From Marininema mesophilum (GTDB lineage: Bacteria; Bacillota; Bacilli; Thermoactinomycetales; DSM-45169): a stretch of DNA of 64,000 nt. Shown one piece after another: positions 1-10,810 of this stretch (its first letter is position 1; each line of letters starts with the position of its first letter). The position numbers and the translations under genes are program-made. The notes beneath the pieces are model-generated. The model saw nothing but the letters and a program-made list of their open reading frames with translations. It did not search any database and was not told where the DNA came from. The stretch is from NCBI RefSeq assembly GCF_900106775.1, contig NZ_FNNQ01000015.1:5042-69041 (forward strand), written 5' to 3'.

Positions 1-3000
1 TTTAACGACTGTCCACCTAACTCGAAAAATGAATCATGGATCCCAACTCGCTCTGCACCCAGAACCTTTCCCCATATCTGGGTAAGTCTTTTTTGCACAT
101 CATTCTGTGGAGATTCATAGGCCTTGGATACATCCCTAGTAATTTCCCAGCTTTCTAGCTCTTTGCGATCGATCTTTCCGTTGGGACTCATGGGGAATCG
201 TTCCAACTCGATAAAATACGAAGGTATCATATACTCCGGAAGCTTTTGCCGTAGATTCTCCTTCAGAAACAATGCGCCCTTTTTCACAGGAGAAGGTGGA
301 ATATAAAAGGCAACTAGCATCTTCTCATTTCTCGCATCTGTCTTTACGACCACGACAGCATCCCTTACAAACTGGCTTTGGTTTAACACAACCTCCACTT
401 CACCTATATCAATGCGATGCCCACGCACTTTGGTTTGCGCATCTTTTCTGCCCAATACTTCGATGTTTCCATCAGGGAGTAAGCGTCCCAAATCCCCCGT
501 GCGGTACAACCGACTCCTATCCTCTTTAAAGTAGGGATCTTGTACAAATTTTTCTGCAGTAAGATCTTCTTTGTTTAGATAGCCCCTTGCAAGAGGGATT
601 CCTCCGATACAAATCTCCCCCTTAATGCCAGCAGGTAGCAACTCCATCTTCTCACCGAGGATATAGATGCGGCGGTTGGCCAGAGGTTTTCCTACAGGAA
701 TAAAGGTAAGATCTGCACTCTTCTTTCCATGCCCTGATACATGATAGAGGGTACTGGTCATCGCTGTTTCAGCAGGGCCGTAAGCATTGAGAAAGAGAAT
801 ATGCTCACAGGGTAAATCTTCCCACAGCGCTACCTTCTCTGGTGGCATCTGTTCACCACCGACAACAATGAGACGCAAACTCCCACGAGGAATAATAGGT
901 GGTCGGTTATGCCACTCCTGAGCGACCTCTCCCCAATAGGAGGTAGGTAGATTGACCAGGGTGAGGGCATATTGCTCACACTTCTGCGAAAATTGATAGG
1001 GTGTCCAAACCTCTTTATCTCGTAAAACGAGGGTAGCTCCGGCCGCCATCGTAGAGAGAATCTGTTCAAGGGAGATATCAAAGCTGATCGAGGAGAATTG
1101 CAGCACCCGATCCTCCGCTGTCAGCTGATACCGCTTGATCATATCGAGGGCATGACTGACACAAGCCTCATGAGGCATCATCACACCCTTTGGTTTCCCC
1201 GAGGAACCCGAGGTGTAGATGATATAAGCCAGGTTATGAGGAGCGATCCTCCCTAGAGGTATCTCCTTCGATTCCAAAAGAATCGATTCCCAATCTCCCT
1301 CCCCGACCTGATCTAAGCAAAGACTGACTCCCTCATAATGGCGAACCCTTGCGGCAAGCCTCTTCTGGGTGAGCAGCACCGGTACCTGCCCATCCTCTAG
1401 CATCATATCAATGCGTTCACCAGGATACTCTGCATCCATGGGCAGGAACGCTCCACCTGCTTTGAGTACCCCAACGATCCCGATCATCATCTCAAGAGAA
1501 CGCTCCACATAGACCCCGACAGGTACATCTGGGCCAACGCCCAATTGGATCAATCGGTGGGCCAATTGATTGGAACGGATATCCAACTCGTGATAGGAAA
1601 GTTGCTCATCCCCTTGCATCACCGCCGGATGATGGGGGCGTAGGAGAACCTGCTCCGCAAAAAGATCCGTAAAACAAGATTCCTTTGGATAATCCATGGA
1701 GGTATCGTTATTACCGATTAGAAGCTGATCGACCTCTTCCTTAGCCATCATGGCTACCTCACCAAGGGTTGTCGCCTCGCCTTGGATCATCTCTTCGATG
1801 ATATGCACCAGGTGCCCGATCAGGCGGCTCGCCTCGCCATGATCAACATAACGAAGGTCATACAACAACTTAAAATGTAAATCTGGTTGCAAATTGCAAT
1901 AGACGGTAAGCGGAAAATCCATTTGTTCCTCTACGCGCATCGACTCTACTTTTAAAGAGCCCAGCCCATCCTTGAGTGCTACATCAAAGGGATAGTTTTC
2001 AAAAATCACGATACTTTCATAGAGATCATATAGGGCAGAGTTGCGTGGAGTCTCACTCCAGCTACGAATATCGGCGAGGGGGGTGTACTCAAATTGACGC
2101 ATCTGCACCTGCTTTAGCTGGATATCTTGTAGCCAAGAGGACAGATCGACCCCCTCGCTGACTGCGACCCGAAAAGGGAGTGTATTCATAAAACATCCGA
2201 TCATGGCTTCAGAACCATCCAGATCGGTAGGACGCCCTGAAGAAGTAGCGCCAAAGACAATATCCTCCTGCCCAGAATAGCGGTTGAGAAGAATTGCCCA
2301 GGCTCCCTGCACCATCGTATTGATCGTGATCCGATGTTGCTTCGCGAACGCTTTCATCTTTCTTTGGACATCGAGAGAGACATCATAGCTTACATCGCCA
2401 AAGGCAGACTCGCTCGCTCTCTTCACCTTTGTAGGGAAGATACTATTAAAACGGACAGGCGTCCGAAAGCCTTTTAAGGATTTTCGCCAGTATGCCTCTG
2501 CATGATTCAAATCCTGTTTGCGATACCATCTTATATACTCCTTAAATGGGATCGCTTCCGCTAGCGTAATAGAGGCTCCTGAAGCGTACGCCTCATATAG
2601 CTGGCCAATCTCCTTCAATAAAATGCTATTACACCAACCATCCAGTTGAAGATGATGGTGGGTCCATATCACGTCATAGAGAGCATCGGCTCGTTTGATG
2701 ACAAAGACCCTCATCAGGGGAGCAACAGCGAGATCAAACCCTTGTTTTCGATCTTCCTCCAACAGTTGCTCTACTTTTATTTGCCCCTCTTCCTCAGAGA
2801 GGTGCGCCCAATCTTTAAAATGAAAGGGTACCTTCACTCCCTTGTGTATCACTTGTACCGGTTCTTTTAGCCCCTTCCAGTGATAAGAAGCCCTCATGCT
2901 TTCATGACGGTCTACAATCTGCTGCCACACCTTTGCAAAAGCATCGATATTCAGGTCACTCTGAATCGAAAAGACCGTTTGCTCCACGGTAACCGAGGAG

Positions 3001-6000
3001 TCTGGAGAATAGATATGATGAAAAACCATGCTTTGTTGAACAGGAGAAAGAGAGTAGATATCTTCAATCGCTATGGATTGCTCTGCCCAGGTATCTAAAT
3101 TCTTCTGTTCCAGAGTAGCCAACGGGAAATCCGAAGGGGTAAAATAGGTACCTTCACGTCCGAGGCAATATTGAATCAAGGATTGAAGATGAGCGAGGTA
3201 ATTATCCGCTAAACGCTGGATGGTCTCAGCCTTATGCCTATTGGCGCTATACTTCCACTCCATCGTCAACACCCCGTCCACAATCATGCAATCCATCTCT
3301 AGTAAATGACTGCGGATATTCTCAGTATCGCGGGAGGAGCCCGTATTGACATCAGAAATGGTAAAACGTCCGTTGTTCCTTTGGTTTCGTTGATCCAACT
3401 GTCCCAAGTAGTTAAAGCTGATTTGGGCTCTTTGTTTGGAGGCTACTTGTGCTCGCAGATCCTCATCGGCTAGATAATAGAGAAGCTCATAACCAATGCC
3501 CCCCTTGGGGATGATCCGATATCGCTCTTTCACTCGCTGAATAACCCTGCTTAGCTCTTCCTTTTCATCGGCATCCCCTAAAATCAGCGGGAAAACCGAG
3601 GTGAACCAACCGATGGTACGAGAAACATCATGCTCTTCTAACAACTTCTCTCGACCATGACCTTCTAAATCAACCAAGGTCTTCCCTGTCCATTCTCCGA
3701 GGGTTGCAGAAAGAGCGGCTAACAGGATATCATCGATTCTAGTTCGAAAAGATGAGTGGATATCGTATACCAGATGGTGGGTTTCCTCTGCGGACATCGT
3801 GAGGGATATCCGTTGGGCTGAACCCTCCGTATTAGGCCCCTCCTCTTTATCCACAGGAATCAATGCGGCGGAAGCGGACGTCTGCTCCATCCAATAATGG
3901 AGTTCATCCTTGATCACATCCGAGTGAGCATAGTCAGATAGATACTGGGACCATTTCTTAAAGGAAAGGGTCTTGGGAGGGAGAGAGAGCTGTCCGTGAT
4001 TTTCCCATTGATCATAGAGGTTTTGTAAATCCTCCATCAATACTCGCCATGAGTATCCATCGACGATCAAGTGGTGGGCGGTAATGAAAAGTCGCCCTTC
4101 CGCCTCTTCTCCTGCATAAAAGAAGGCAGCTTGAATCAAGGGACCCTCTGTGATATTTAAGCTCCTTTGTAAATGATCGATGATTCCCTTCATTTTCTCT
4201 TCTCGTACAACTTGTGTCATTCCTGACACATCATACACATGGCACTGCCCATGATCCTTTGTCTCTGCATAGGCTTGTACCCATTCCCCATCTTGCTGAT
4301 CATACCGAAGCCGAAAACTATCATGGTAATCGATCAACTGGGCAAAACTCTTCCGAATTCCCTCGGGTTTCGTCCCTATCCGTGTCTCAAGGAGGATCGC
4401 TTGATTCCAGTGATGGATATTTTGCAGGTCCTGCTCAAAAAACCACTTTTGAATCGGTGTGAGCAGAGCTTCTCCCACAGGAGTATCTCTTTCTTCTTTC
4501 TTTTTAGTCCCTGTATGTTGAACCACTTGGGCTAATTCAGTGATCGTTTGGTGTTGAAACATCTGACTAACGGTTAACTGTATTCCCTTTTGCGTAGCCT
4601 TCCCAGCAATTTGAATACTTAAGATCGAATCTCCGCCCAGTTCAAAAAAGTTATCCTCCACACCAACCTGATCCTCATCTCTGCCCAACACGATGGACCA
4701 GATCTGCACCAGTTCCTTCTCCATAACGGTACGAGGAGCGACATAGGTATTGCCTGTTTTCATCTGAGGAACGGGTAGAGCTTCACGATCAATCTTCCCA
4801 ATCGATGTTAATGGTAACTTATCCAATTGCATGATATACGAGGGAACCATATAACTAGGGAGGTCCACAGATACAAAATCTCGTAGACTCTTTTCTTCGA
4901 GCAAAAATTCCCCAACGACATAGGCGCACAACACACTTTTGCCCAAATCATTTTTATGATCGATCACTACGGCATCCGTCACGTGCTCATGCAGTAATAA
5001 CTGGTTCTGAATCTCACCCAATTCAATCCTGTATCCGCGAATCTTCACCTGGTGATCCATGCGGCCAATCAATTCCACCTGGCCGTTGGGTAGCCATTTT
5101 CCCAAATCCCCTGTGCGATACATTCGGTCGTTTGGGTAGAAGGGATCTTGTAAAAATTTTTCTTGGGTAAGGTTTGGTAGATTTAAATACCCCTGGCTGA
5201 CACCTGCCCCGGCAATATAGATCTCGCCTGCTACGCCAATCGGTGCCAAGTGATGATCCTGATCCAGGATATAACACCGTACATTTGCAATCGGCTGGCC
5301 TAAGGTTACCTTCTCTTCCGAACAGCGCAAGCTTAAAGCTTCCACCGTGTTCTCCGTCGGACCATAGTTGTTGTATACCGTATATCCTTTTTGGAGCAAG
5401 TCATTTTTTAAGGAATCATCTAGCTTTTCGCTACCTGATATGACCGTCTGTAAACTGCTCAGTTTTCGATCATGGACGAGTAACTCTTTTAACACGGTTG
5501 GAATGAAATTAATCAGATGGATCTGATGTTGTTCCACATAGTCACAGAAAGCCTCCCGATTGAGTAGGACATCTTGTCCCGCGATATGAAGAGTAGCACC
5601 ATGAAGTAGCGTTGCAAAGATATCCTCCAAACTAGGATCCACTGTGTAACTGGACATCATCAACATATGCGATTGATCGGTCACCTCATATTGTTTGCCA
5701 AACCAGTGAACGAGATTGTGAACACTCTTGTTCGCAATCATAACTCCCTTTGGCTTCCCTGTTGTCCCTGATGTATAAAACAAACAGAACAAATCGCTTG
5801 GCTTCCAAGGCCTGTTCGGGGCACAACCCTCTCCGGCAAACCACTGTGGATCATCCAGAATCAAGAGCTGATTTGCGGAAAAAGCCTCAGCGACAGCCGT
5901 ACTTTTTTCAGCCACCCTTTCCTGGGCAAGCAAGTACCTGACATCACTATCCTGAAAGATATGCTCTTTTCTCGCTTCTGGATAATCAGGATCAATGGGC

Positions 6001-7634
6001 ACATAGGCACACCCACCTTTCAAAATCGCCAACATACCAAGGACCATTTCGATCGAAGGGGTTGTAAGAAGTCCGATGAACTCTCCTTTGTGGATACCCT
6101 TGCGGATTAATGCGTTTGCTAGATTGTTGGCCATTCTGTCTAACTCGCGATAGGTAAGCTCTCTTCCTTCACAAATAATGGCTACTTGATCAGGAGAATT
6201 TGCCGCCTGTTGTTGGAATTGCTCGATCACGGTAAACGGATGGGGAATTGTTGCTTGAGTATTATTAAACTCCCTAAGGATCTGATTTTTTTCTTCAGGT
6301 GCAAGCATCTCAAGCTGGGATACTAGTTGTTCTGGATGATGGACCATCTCATTGATTATGTTACAGAAGTGCGTAGCCAACCGATTCATCATTTCGGGAT
6401 TAAACAGCTTTTCGTTATAACTAAAGCATACCTCCACCTCATCAAAGGCCGTCACACTAAGGGTTAAAGCATAATTGGTCTTTTCAACGGTGGAGTAAGA
6501 ACCGAAGGTAAGTCCCCCTTGTCTACTTACGTCACCGTGTTGCAAAGCTTGATCCAAGGGGTAATTTTCAAAAACAACAATCGTATCAAATAGATTGGTA
6601 CCTTCCTCTAGTTCACTGTATTTCTTGATATCTGATAGGGGAGTGTTGTCCACTTCTCCTCTGTCTTGCAGGGTACGATTTACTCTGCGAACCAACTCCG
6701 CTACCGTCTCACCCGATTGCGCTGTGATCCGTAAAGGGATTGTATTGATAAAGAGACCTACCAGATCCTCAATCCCTTTAAAGGCTCCTGATCGTCCGGA
6801 AACCGTCGTACCAAAAATAATATCCTGGCTGTGATTGTACCTTTGCAAGAGAGTTCCCCACACGCTGTAAATAAGCGATGCCAAGGTCACCTCATGCTCC
6901 CTTGCAAATTGATCCAAGGGCTCCTTTGCCAAATGGATCAAATCATGCCGTTCCTGTCCACCCTGCTGCCCATGGGTCGATTCATTGGATAGCAACGTTG
7001 TCTGAGCATCAAAACCTGCCAGATACTCCTGCCAAAATTGTTGCTGCCCGTTTTTATCTTGCTCTTGAATGTATTTCACAAAATCCCTGTACTTTTTTTT
7101 GTTAGGAGGCAGATAAGCCTCTCCCTGGGATACACACCTGTAGGCATCGACAAACTCCTTCAATAGAAGACCATTACTCCAACCATCATATAAAATGTGA
7201 TGATTGTTGATAATCATCACATTCTTTTCTTTTTCTAATTTGCACAGGGTAATTCGGAAGGGGACCTCTCCTAGGTCAAATTTTCTCTCGCGATCCTGCC
7301 TTTGCATCTCACTCAGTAAAACCTGCTTCTCCTGCTCACTTTTACCTTGCAAATCAAGGACGGTCCATTGTAAGGGATGTTCTTTAAGGACAATCTGCAC
7401 AGGAGCCTTCACCTTTTCCCAACGAAACACAGTACGAAGCATCTCGTTGCTTTGCATAACGGACTCCCAGGCTCCTCTTACATGCTCCTCATTCACTTCT
7501 CCTAGAAGCTCTATGCTTAATTGCTCAACATACTCTTCACTTTCAGGATCCTTTAAATAATGAAACAAGATCCCTTCTTGTGTTGGGGTAAGGCTAAGAA
7601 TGTCTTCCACATTCTGTTTATCTAGCTTTGCCAT
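1..7634 (-). CDS. Nonribosomal peptide synthetase, C-A-T-E-C-A-T..., incomplete at left window edge
   Basis: The reading frame is open from ATG 7634 (good GGGGAGG ribosome binding site) to base 1, about 2,540 residues, and continues outside the window. Visible domains in order are: condensation 10-430 (HHxxxDG as HHILYDG near 148; its start resembles the type that follows an epimerase), adenylation 460-950 (YTSGTTGKPKG near 625), thiolation (LGGDS, Ser near 1001), epimerization 1040-1480 (HHLIVDG near 1190), a second condensation 1500-1935 (HHLQLDG near 1663), adenylation 1960-2450 (YTSGSSGKPKG near 2140) and a thiolation domain ending at the edge (LGGQS). My reading of the ten pocket residues is DPENIGNVEK for module 1 and DIENVGAMTK for module 2. 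I recognise neither with confidence; the acidic residues in the first could suit a basic amino acid. It is the last visible gene of the cluster and follows the exporter gene by 23 bp. The first condensation type fits acceptance of a D-configured donor such as the product of the 10811-15346 enzyme. Confidence 0.95.
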   Translation of the reverse strand, partial: MAKLDKQNVEDILSLTPTQEGILFHYLKDPESEEYVEQLSIELLGEVNEEHVRGAWESVMQSNEMLRTVFRWEKVKAPVQIVLKEHPLQWTVLDLQGKSEQEKQVLLSEMQRQDRERKFDLGEVPFRITLCKLEKEKNVMIINNHHILYDGWSNGLLLKEFVDAYRCVSQGEAYLPPNKKKYRDFVKYIQEQDKNGQQQFWQEYLAGFDAQTTLLSNESTHGQQGGQERHDLIHLAKEPLDQFAREHEVTLASLIYSVWGTLLQRYNHSQDIIFGTTVSGRSGAFKGIEDLVGLFINTIPLRITAQSGETVAELVRRVNRTLQDRGEVDNTPLSDIKKYSELEEGTNLFDTIVVFENYPLDQALQHGDVSRQGGLTFGSYSTVEKTNYALTLSVTAFDEVEVCFSYNEKLFNPEMMNRLATHFCNIINEMVHHPEQLVSQLEMLAPEEKNQILREFNNTQATIPHPFTVIEQFQQQAANSPDQVAIICEGRELTYRELDRMANNLANALIRKGIHKGEFIGLLTTPSIEMVLGMLAILKGGCAYVPIDPDYPEARKEHIFQDSDVRYLLAQERVAEKSTAVAEAFSANQLLILDDPQWFAGEGCAPNRPWKPSDLFCLFYTSGTTGKPKGVMIANKSVHNLVHWFGKQYEVTDQSHMLMMSSYTVDPSLEDIFATLLHGATLHIAGQDVLLNREAFCDYVEQHQIHLINFIPTVLKELLVHDRKLSSLQTVISGSEKLDDSLKNDLLQKGYTVYNNYGPTENTVEALSLRCSEEKVTLGQPIANVRCYILDQDHHLAPIGVAGEIYIAGAGVSQGYLNLPNLTQEKFLQDPFYPNDRMYRTGDLGKWLPNGQVELIGRMDHQVKIRGYRIELGEIQNQLLLHEHVTDAVVIDHKNDLGKSVLCAYVVGEFLLEEKSLRDFVSVDLPSYMVPSYIMQLDKLPLTSIGKIDREALPVPQMKTGNTYVAPRTVMEKELVQIWSIVLGRDEDQVGVEDNFFELGGDSILSIQIAGKATQKGIQLTVSQMFQHQTITELAQVVQHTGTKKKEERDTPVGEALLTPIQKWFFEQDLQNIHHWNQAILLETRIGTKPEGIRKSFAQLIDYHDSFRLRYDQQDGEWVQAYAETKDHGQCHVYDVSGMTQVVREEKMKGIIDHLQRSLNITEGPLIQAAFFYAGEEAEGRLFITAHHLIVDGYSWRVLMEDLQNLYDQWENHGQLSLPPKTLSFKKWSQYLSDYAHSDVIKDELHYWMEQTSASAALIPVDKEEGPNTEGSAQRISLTMSAEETHHLVYDIHSSFRTRIDDILLAALSATLGEWTGKTLVDLEGHGREKLLEEHDVSRTIGWFTSVFPLILGDADEKEELSRVIQRVKERYRIIPKGGIGYELLYYLADEDLRAQVASKQRAQISFNYLGQLDQRNQRNNGRFTISDVNTGSSRDTENIRSHLLEMDCMIVDGVLTMEWKYSANRHKAETIQRLADNYLAHLQSLIQYCLGREGTYFTPSDFPLATLEQKNLDTWAEQSIAIEDIYSLSPVQQSMVFHHIYSPDSSVTVEQTVFSIQSDLNIDAFAKVWQQIVDRHESMRASYHWKGLKEPVQVIHKGVKVPFHFKDWAHLSEEEGQIKVEQLLEEDRKQGFDLAVAPLMRVFVIKRADALYDVIWTHHHLQLDGWCNSILLKEIGQLYEAYASGASITLAEAIPFKEYIRWYRKQDLNHAEAYWRKSLKGFRTPVRFNSIFPTKVKRASESAFGDVSYDVSLDVQRKMKAFAKQHRITINTMVQGAWAILLNRYSGQEDIVFGATSSGRPTDLDGSEAMIGCFMNTLPFRVAVSEGVDLSSWLQDIQLKQVQMRQFEYTPLADIRSWSETPRNSALYDLYESIVIFENYPFDVALKDGLGSLKVESMRVEEQMDFPLTVYCNLQPDLHFKLLYDLRYVDHGEASRLIGHLVHIIEEMIQGEATTLGEVAMMAKEEVDQLLIGNNDTSMDYPKESCFTDLFAEQVLLRPHHPAVMQGDEQLSYHELDIRSNQLAHRLIQLGVGPDVPVGVYVERSLEMMIGIVGVLKAGGAFLPMDAEYPGERIDMMLEDGQVPVLLTQKRLAARVRHYEGVSLCLDQVGEGDWESILLESKEIPLGRIAPHNLAYIIYTSGSSGKPKGVMMPHEACVSHALDMIKRYQLTAEDRVLQFSSISFDISLEQILSTMAAGATLVLRDKEVWTPYQFSQKCEQYALTLVNLPTSYWGEVAQEWHNRPPIIPRGSLRLIVVGGEQMPPEKVALWEDLPCEHILFLNAYGPAETAMTSTLYHVSGHGKKSADLTFIPVGKPLANRRIYILGEKMELLPAGIKGEICIGGIPLARGYLNKEDLTAEKFVQDPYFKEDRSRLYRTGDLGRLLPDGNIEVLGRKDAQTKVRGHRIDIGEVEVVLNQSQFVRDAVVVVKTDARNEKMLVAFYIPPSPVKKGALFLKENLRQKLPEYMIPSYFIELERFPMSPNGKIDRKELESWEITRDVSKAYESPQNDVQKRLTQIWGKVLGAERVGIHDSFFELGGQSL

Positions 7635-7657
7635 GAAACATATCCTCCCCATTCACC

Positions 7658-10600
7658 TCAATAATTTGACGGCACTTTATTTGCCTGGCTCTCTTCTACG
7701 ACCTGACCGTTTTCCATTTTGATCACCTTATCCGCCAAATGGAAATACCGATCATCGTGGGTGATGGCGATCACACATTTCCCCTTCTCCTTAAATTCGG
7801 GAAGCAATTCTTCGTAGAAGAATCGACGGAACTCAGGATCTTGATCCGCAGCCCATTCATCAAAGAGATAGATCGGCTTCTCATCTAAATAGCTGAGCAA
7901 TAGCGCGAGCCGCTTTCTTTGACCCGTTGATAATTTTGTTGTACTGAAAATCCCGTTTTCAATGTGGAGTTTTTCATCAATACGAAGCTTCTTAAGATAG
8001 TGATCGATGGTCGCTTGCTTGGATTGATGATCGATGCCATACATCTTGGTGAACAGGTAGTAATCACTATAGATAGCGGAGAACAGTTCTCCCAATTCCT
8101 CCGGACTTATCGGCTGATCGTTCATCATGATTTCCCCGTGAACAGGAGAGTACAGTCCAGTGATCAACTTTGCCAATGTCGATTTTCCACTCCCATTACC
8201 CCCTGTGATAAAAACAATTTCCCCAGATGTAAAACGGCATTGAATCGGCCCTACGCGGAAAGCCTCACCATTTTCTCCTTGGTATTCATACTCCACAGCT
8301 CTCAAATCCAATTTGAGTTCAGGGGAGGGTAGAGCGAGTACCTCGCCCTTATATGGTTCTCTTCCTAGCTCCGTAATATAGTTGGAGAAATCAAGGATCC
8401 TCTTCCAACTAATCTTCATCTGTACCGCATTTGGTATCGTATTCAAGATGCTATTGATGGGGCCTGTCATATAGAGAAAGACGAAGACGTAGCTACGCAG
8501 GGATTCGCTTTGTCCCCCTTCAAATAACAGGGGAAACAAAAAGGTGACGGCACCGATCACAAAGGTAAAGAGCAATTCTCCAACGATAAAAACATTGGCA
8601 AACTTCAGCCCACCTAAAATCCGTTTCTCTTTATACTCGAGACAGCTCTCTTGCATGTCCCCTTTAAACTGATCCCGTTTCGTTTTTCCAATGCTGAGCT
8701 CTTTATATCCACCGACAAGATCATTGAGATATTTAAAAAAGATATTTTGGATGTTTCGGGTTTGTTCCCATAGTTTATCGGCGGATCGGCCCGCTACATA
8801 ATAGAGACCCGCCGCAATCAAAATCACTCCGATTGAAATGAGAAGCCCATAAATATTGATAATCCCGAGATATACCAGGCAACAAATCAAGGTAATCGAA
8901 TCTGTTAATCCCGTGATCAAACTACCCGCATGGTTGCTAATCGCCTCGGTATCATTGTTGAGCGTGGTTTGTACTTTTTCCGTTTCCATTTGTTCGATGC
9001 GTTCGTAGGGCGTATTTAATATCTTGTTTATCAAATCCATTCGTTTCTCGTAAATGATGGTATTTGTTAGCTGGATCAACTTGGTTCTTACAACCTTCTG
9101 CGCCAACACATAGACCATGACCCCTAAGACGAAGTAGAAAAATAAGTTGCTACCAGACTGATCCGTCCGATTCAAGGCTTCATTGACGATAAAGATGATG
9201 AGCGCATTACCAAACCCACTGGTAATACTGAGTACCATCAGCGGAAAAAAGCTCTTCTCTTTCTGTGCTGGAAAAATCGTCGTGAAGGTAAGGTATAGAC
9301 AAAAGAGTACAATCGCGGTAAATACCGTGATCACAGCGACTGGCAAACTAGCAGGCGCCCATACTCGTATAAACTCCCAGGATAGACCGGAGAAAAAGAC
9401 AGCAGGTATCTGATAAAGTCCATAGCCTGCAACTAGGACAAACAGCCATGAAAAGAGGGGAACATTGAGAACCTTTGATATCCTTTTTTCTAGGCTTCGC
9501 TGTTTCTTGAACAGTTGGCGCAAAGCAATCCCAATAAAGGTGAGGGTGGCACATATAAAGGGAATGATAAGCAGAATAACCGTGAACGAAAAGGAATCAA
9601 TGCTTTTATAAATATCCCCGGTATTCTTCTTGGGATCTTTTCCTTGCAGAATATCCACGATCCCTTGCCCAATCGTATGTGTATAAGTGGAATTTAAGTT
9701 AGCTAAGACAGCCACTCCTACTTTCTCCTTCGGCCTGAAAACAATAAAGGAGGAGAAATTGGGGTTGCTTCCATCATGGGAATACTCCCCGGCACCATTC
9801 TGATAGGATTGCCAACCTGCAGCATAGGAAGAACCATCCTTATCAGGGGCGACGGATCGGTCCGCTGTGTGTGTCCGTTGGATCGCTTTTTTGTCCGCTT
9901 GTTTTAAGGAGGCTATCCCCATCTGAATCTGTAGCCATTTCTCCATATCATCTGCATTGGAAATAAAATACCCTGCAGGAGTATTTCCACGATACATAGG
10001 AGCATTGTAAGCTCTAGGTTGTAAGTAGCTGATCTTATACCCTGTAGACATCCCTTGGCGGGAAGCCTTCTCTCTAGTTAAGTAGGTATTATTCAATTGA
10101 AAGGCATCCACAAGATGCTTCTCGGCATAGCCTTCAAAGGACTGATGAGTAACTTTTTGGATGACCAATCCTAGTACATCGTAGTTGATGGTAGCGTAGG
10201 AGAATTTCTCCCCTGGGTAGCTATCCAACTTTTGGTTAACTAGCGTCCTCACCGTTCTTTCGAGGGCCTTTTTATCCTTTGCTACCGGAATTTTGGCAAT
10301 CGTATGAAAGGGGATCCCACTCGTATGATGGAGAAGCTGGTTAATGGTGATATCTACGTTCTTTTTCACCTTTTTTCCTTGATACTCTCCTTCATATCTC
10401 ATCTGAAACCAGGGTAGGTAGTGACTTACTGGTTTGTCTAAATCGATCCGGCCCTTTTCCGCTAGTTGATAGATCGCTGCCGCTGTATAAGCTTTACTGT
10501 TGGAACCAATTTCGAACAAGGTTTTATTGGTAACGGGTTTCTTCGACTCGATGTCCATTTGTCCAAAGCCTTTTTTGTAAACAGCTTGATCCCCCTTGAC

Positions 10601-10789
10601 CACTACCACAGATAAACCTGGGATCTTTCCTTCATCCATCTGTTCTTCGATGAAGGATGCCAGCCGTTGCTTCTCTTTTGACGAAAGTGCGGTATCTTCT
10701 CCAGCGGCCTGAGCCATCGGCACACCTACAATACATTGTAACTGCACGATGATCATCAGAGTGATCCACACCGTTCTTGCTCTCATCAT
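7658..10789 (-). CDS. S12 (ClbP/XcnG-like) prodrug peptidase fused to cyclic-peptide-type ABC exporter
   Basis: This protein of about 1,043 residues combines two machines (residue numbers count from the GTG at 10795). A signal/anchor segment (about 8-30) precedes a beta-lactamase-like serine peptidase domain (about 35-375) with the S-x-x-K motif at S98/K101, a candidate Tyr at Y200 (F-S-Y-A-T, where many relatives have Y-S-N) and HDGSNPNF near 340. Three membrane segments follow (about 403-425, 445-465, 480-505), as in ClbP. An ABC exporter then starts near 515, with a transmembrane region to about 790 and an ATPase with Walker A GGNGSGKS, signature LSTGQ and Walker B IYLFDE. In known families (ClbP, XcnG, ZmaM) such peptidases remove an N-acyl-D-Asn cap outside the cytoplasm. 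Position between two NRPS genes, and the predicted Asn-epimerase module next door, support that role. I favour ATG 10789 over GTG 10795 on ribosome-binding-site spacing. D-Asn specificity is inferred. Confidence 0.9.
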   Translation of the reverse strand: MMRARTVWITLMIIVQLQCIVGVPMAQAAGEDTALSSKEKQRLASFIEEQMDEGKIPGLSVVVVKGDQAVYKKGFGQMDIESKKPVTNKTLFEIGSNSKAYTAAAIYQLAEKGRIDLDKPVSHYLPWFQMRYEGEYQGKKVKKNVDITINQLLHHTSGIPFHTIAKIPVAKDKKALERTVRTLVNQKLDSYPGEKFSYATINYDVLGLVIQKVTHQSFEGYAEKHLVDAFQLNNTYLTREKASRQGMSTGYKISYLQPRAYNAPMYRGNTPAGYFISNADDMEKWLQIQMGIASLKQADKKAIQRTHTADRSVAPDKDGSSYAAGWQSYQNGAGEYSHDGSNPNFSSFIVFRPKEKVGVAVLANLNSTYTHTIGQGIVDILQGKDPKKNTGDIYKSIDSFSFTVILLIIPFICATLTFIGIALRQLFKKQRSLEKRISKVLNVPLFSWLFVLVAGYGLYQIPAVFFSGLSWEFIRVWAPASLPVAVITVFTAIVLFCLYLTFTTIFPAQKEKSFFPLMVLSITSGFGNALIIFIVNEALNRTDQSGSNLFFYFVLGVMVYVLAQKVVRTKLIQLTNTIIYEKRMDLINKILNTPYERIEQMETEKVQTTLNNDTEAISNHAGSLITGLTDSITLICCLVYLGIINIYGLLISIGVILIAAGLYYVAGRSADKLWEQTRNIQNIFFKYLNDLVGGYKELSIGKTKRDQFKGDMQESCLEYKEKRILGGLKFANVFIVGELLFTFVIGAVTFLFPLLFEGGQSESLRSYVFVFLYMTGPINSILNTIPNAVQMKISWKRILDFSNYITELGREPYKGEVLALPSPELKLDLRAVEYEYQGENGEAFRVGPIQCRFTSGEIVFITGGNGSGKSTLAKLITGLYSPVHGEIMMNDQPISPEELGELFSAIYSDYYLFTKMYGIDHQSKQATIDHYLKKLRIDEKLHIENGIFSTTKLSTGQRKRLALLLSYLDEKPIYLFDEWAADQDPEFRRFFYEELLPEFKEKGKCVIAITHDDRYFHLADKVIKMENGQVVEESQANKVPSNY

Positions 10790-10810
10790 CGCCACCTATC
10801 CTCACTCCCT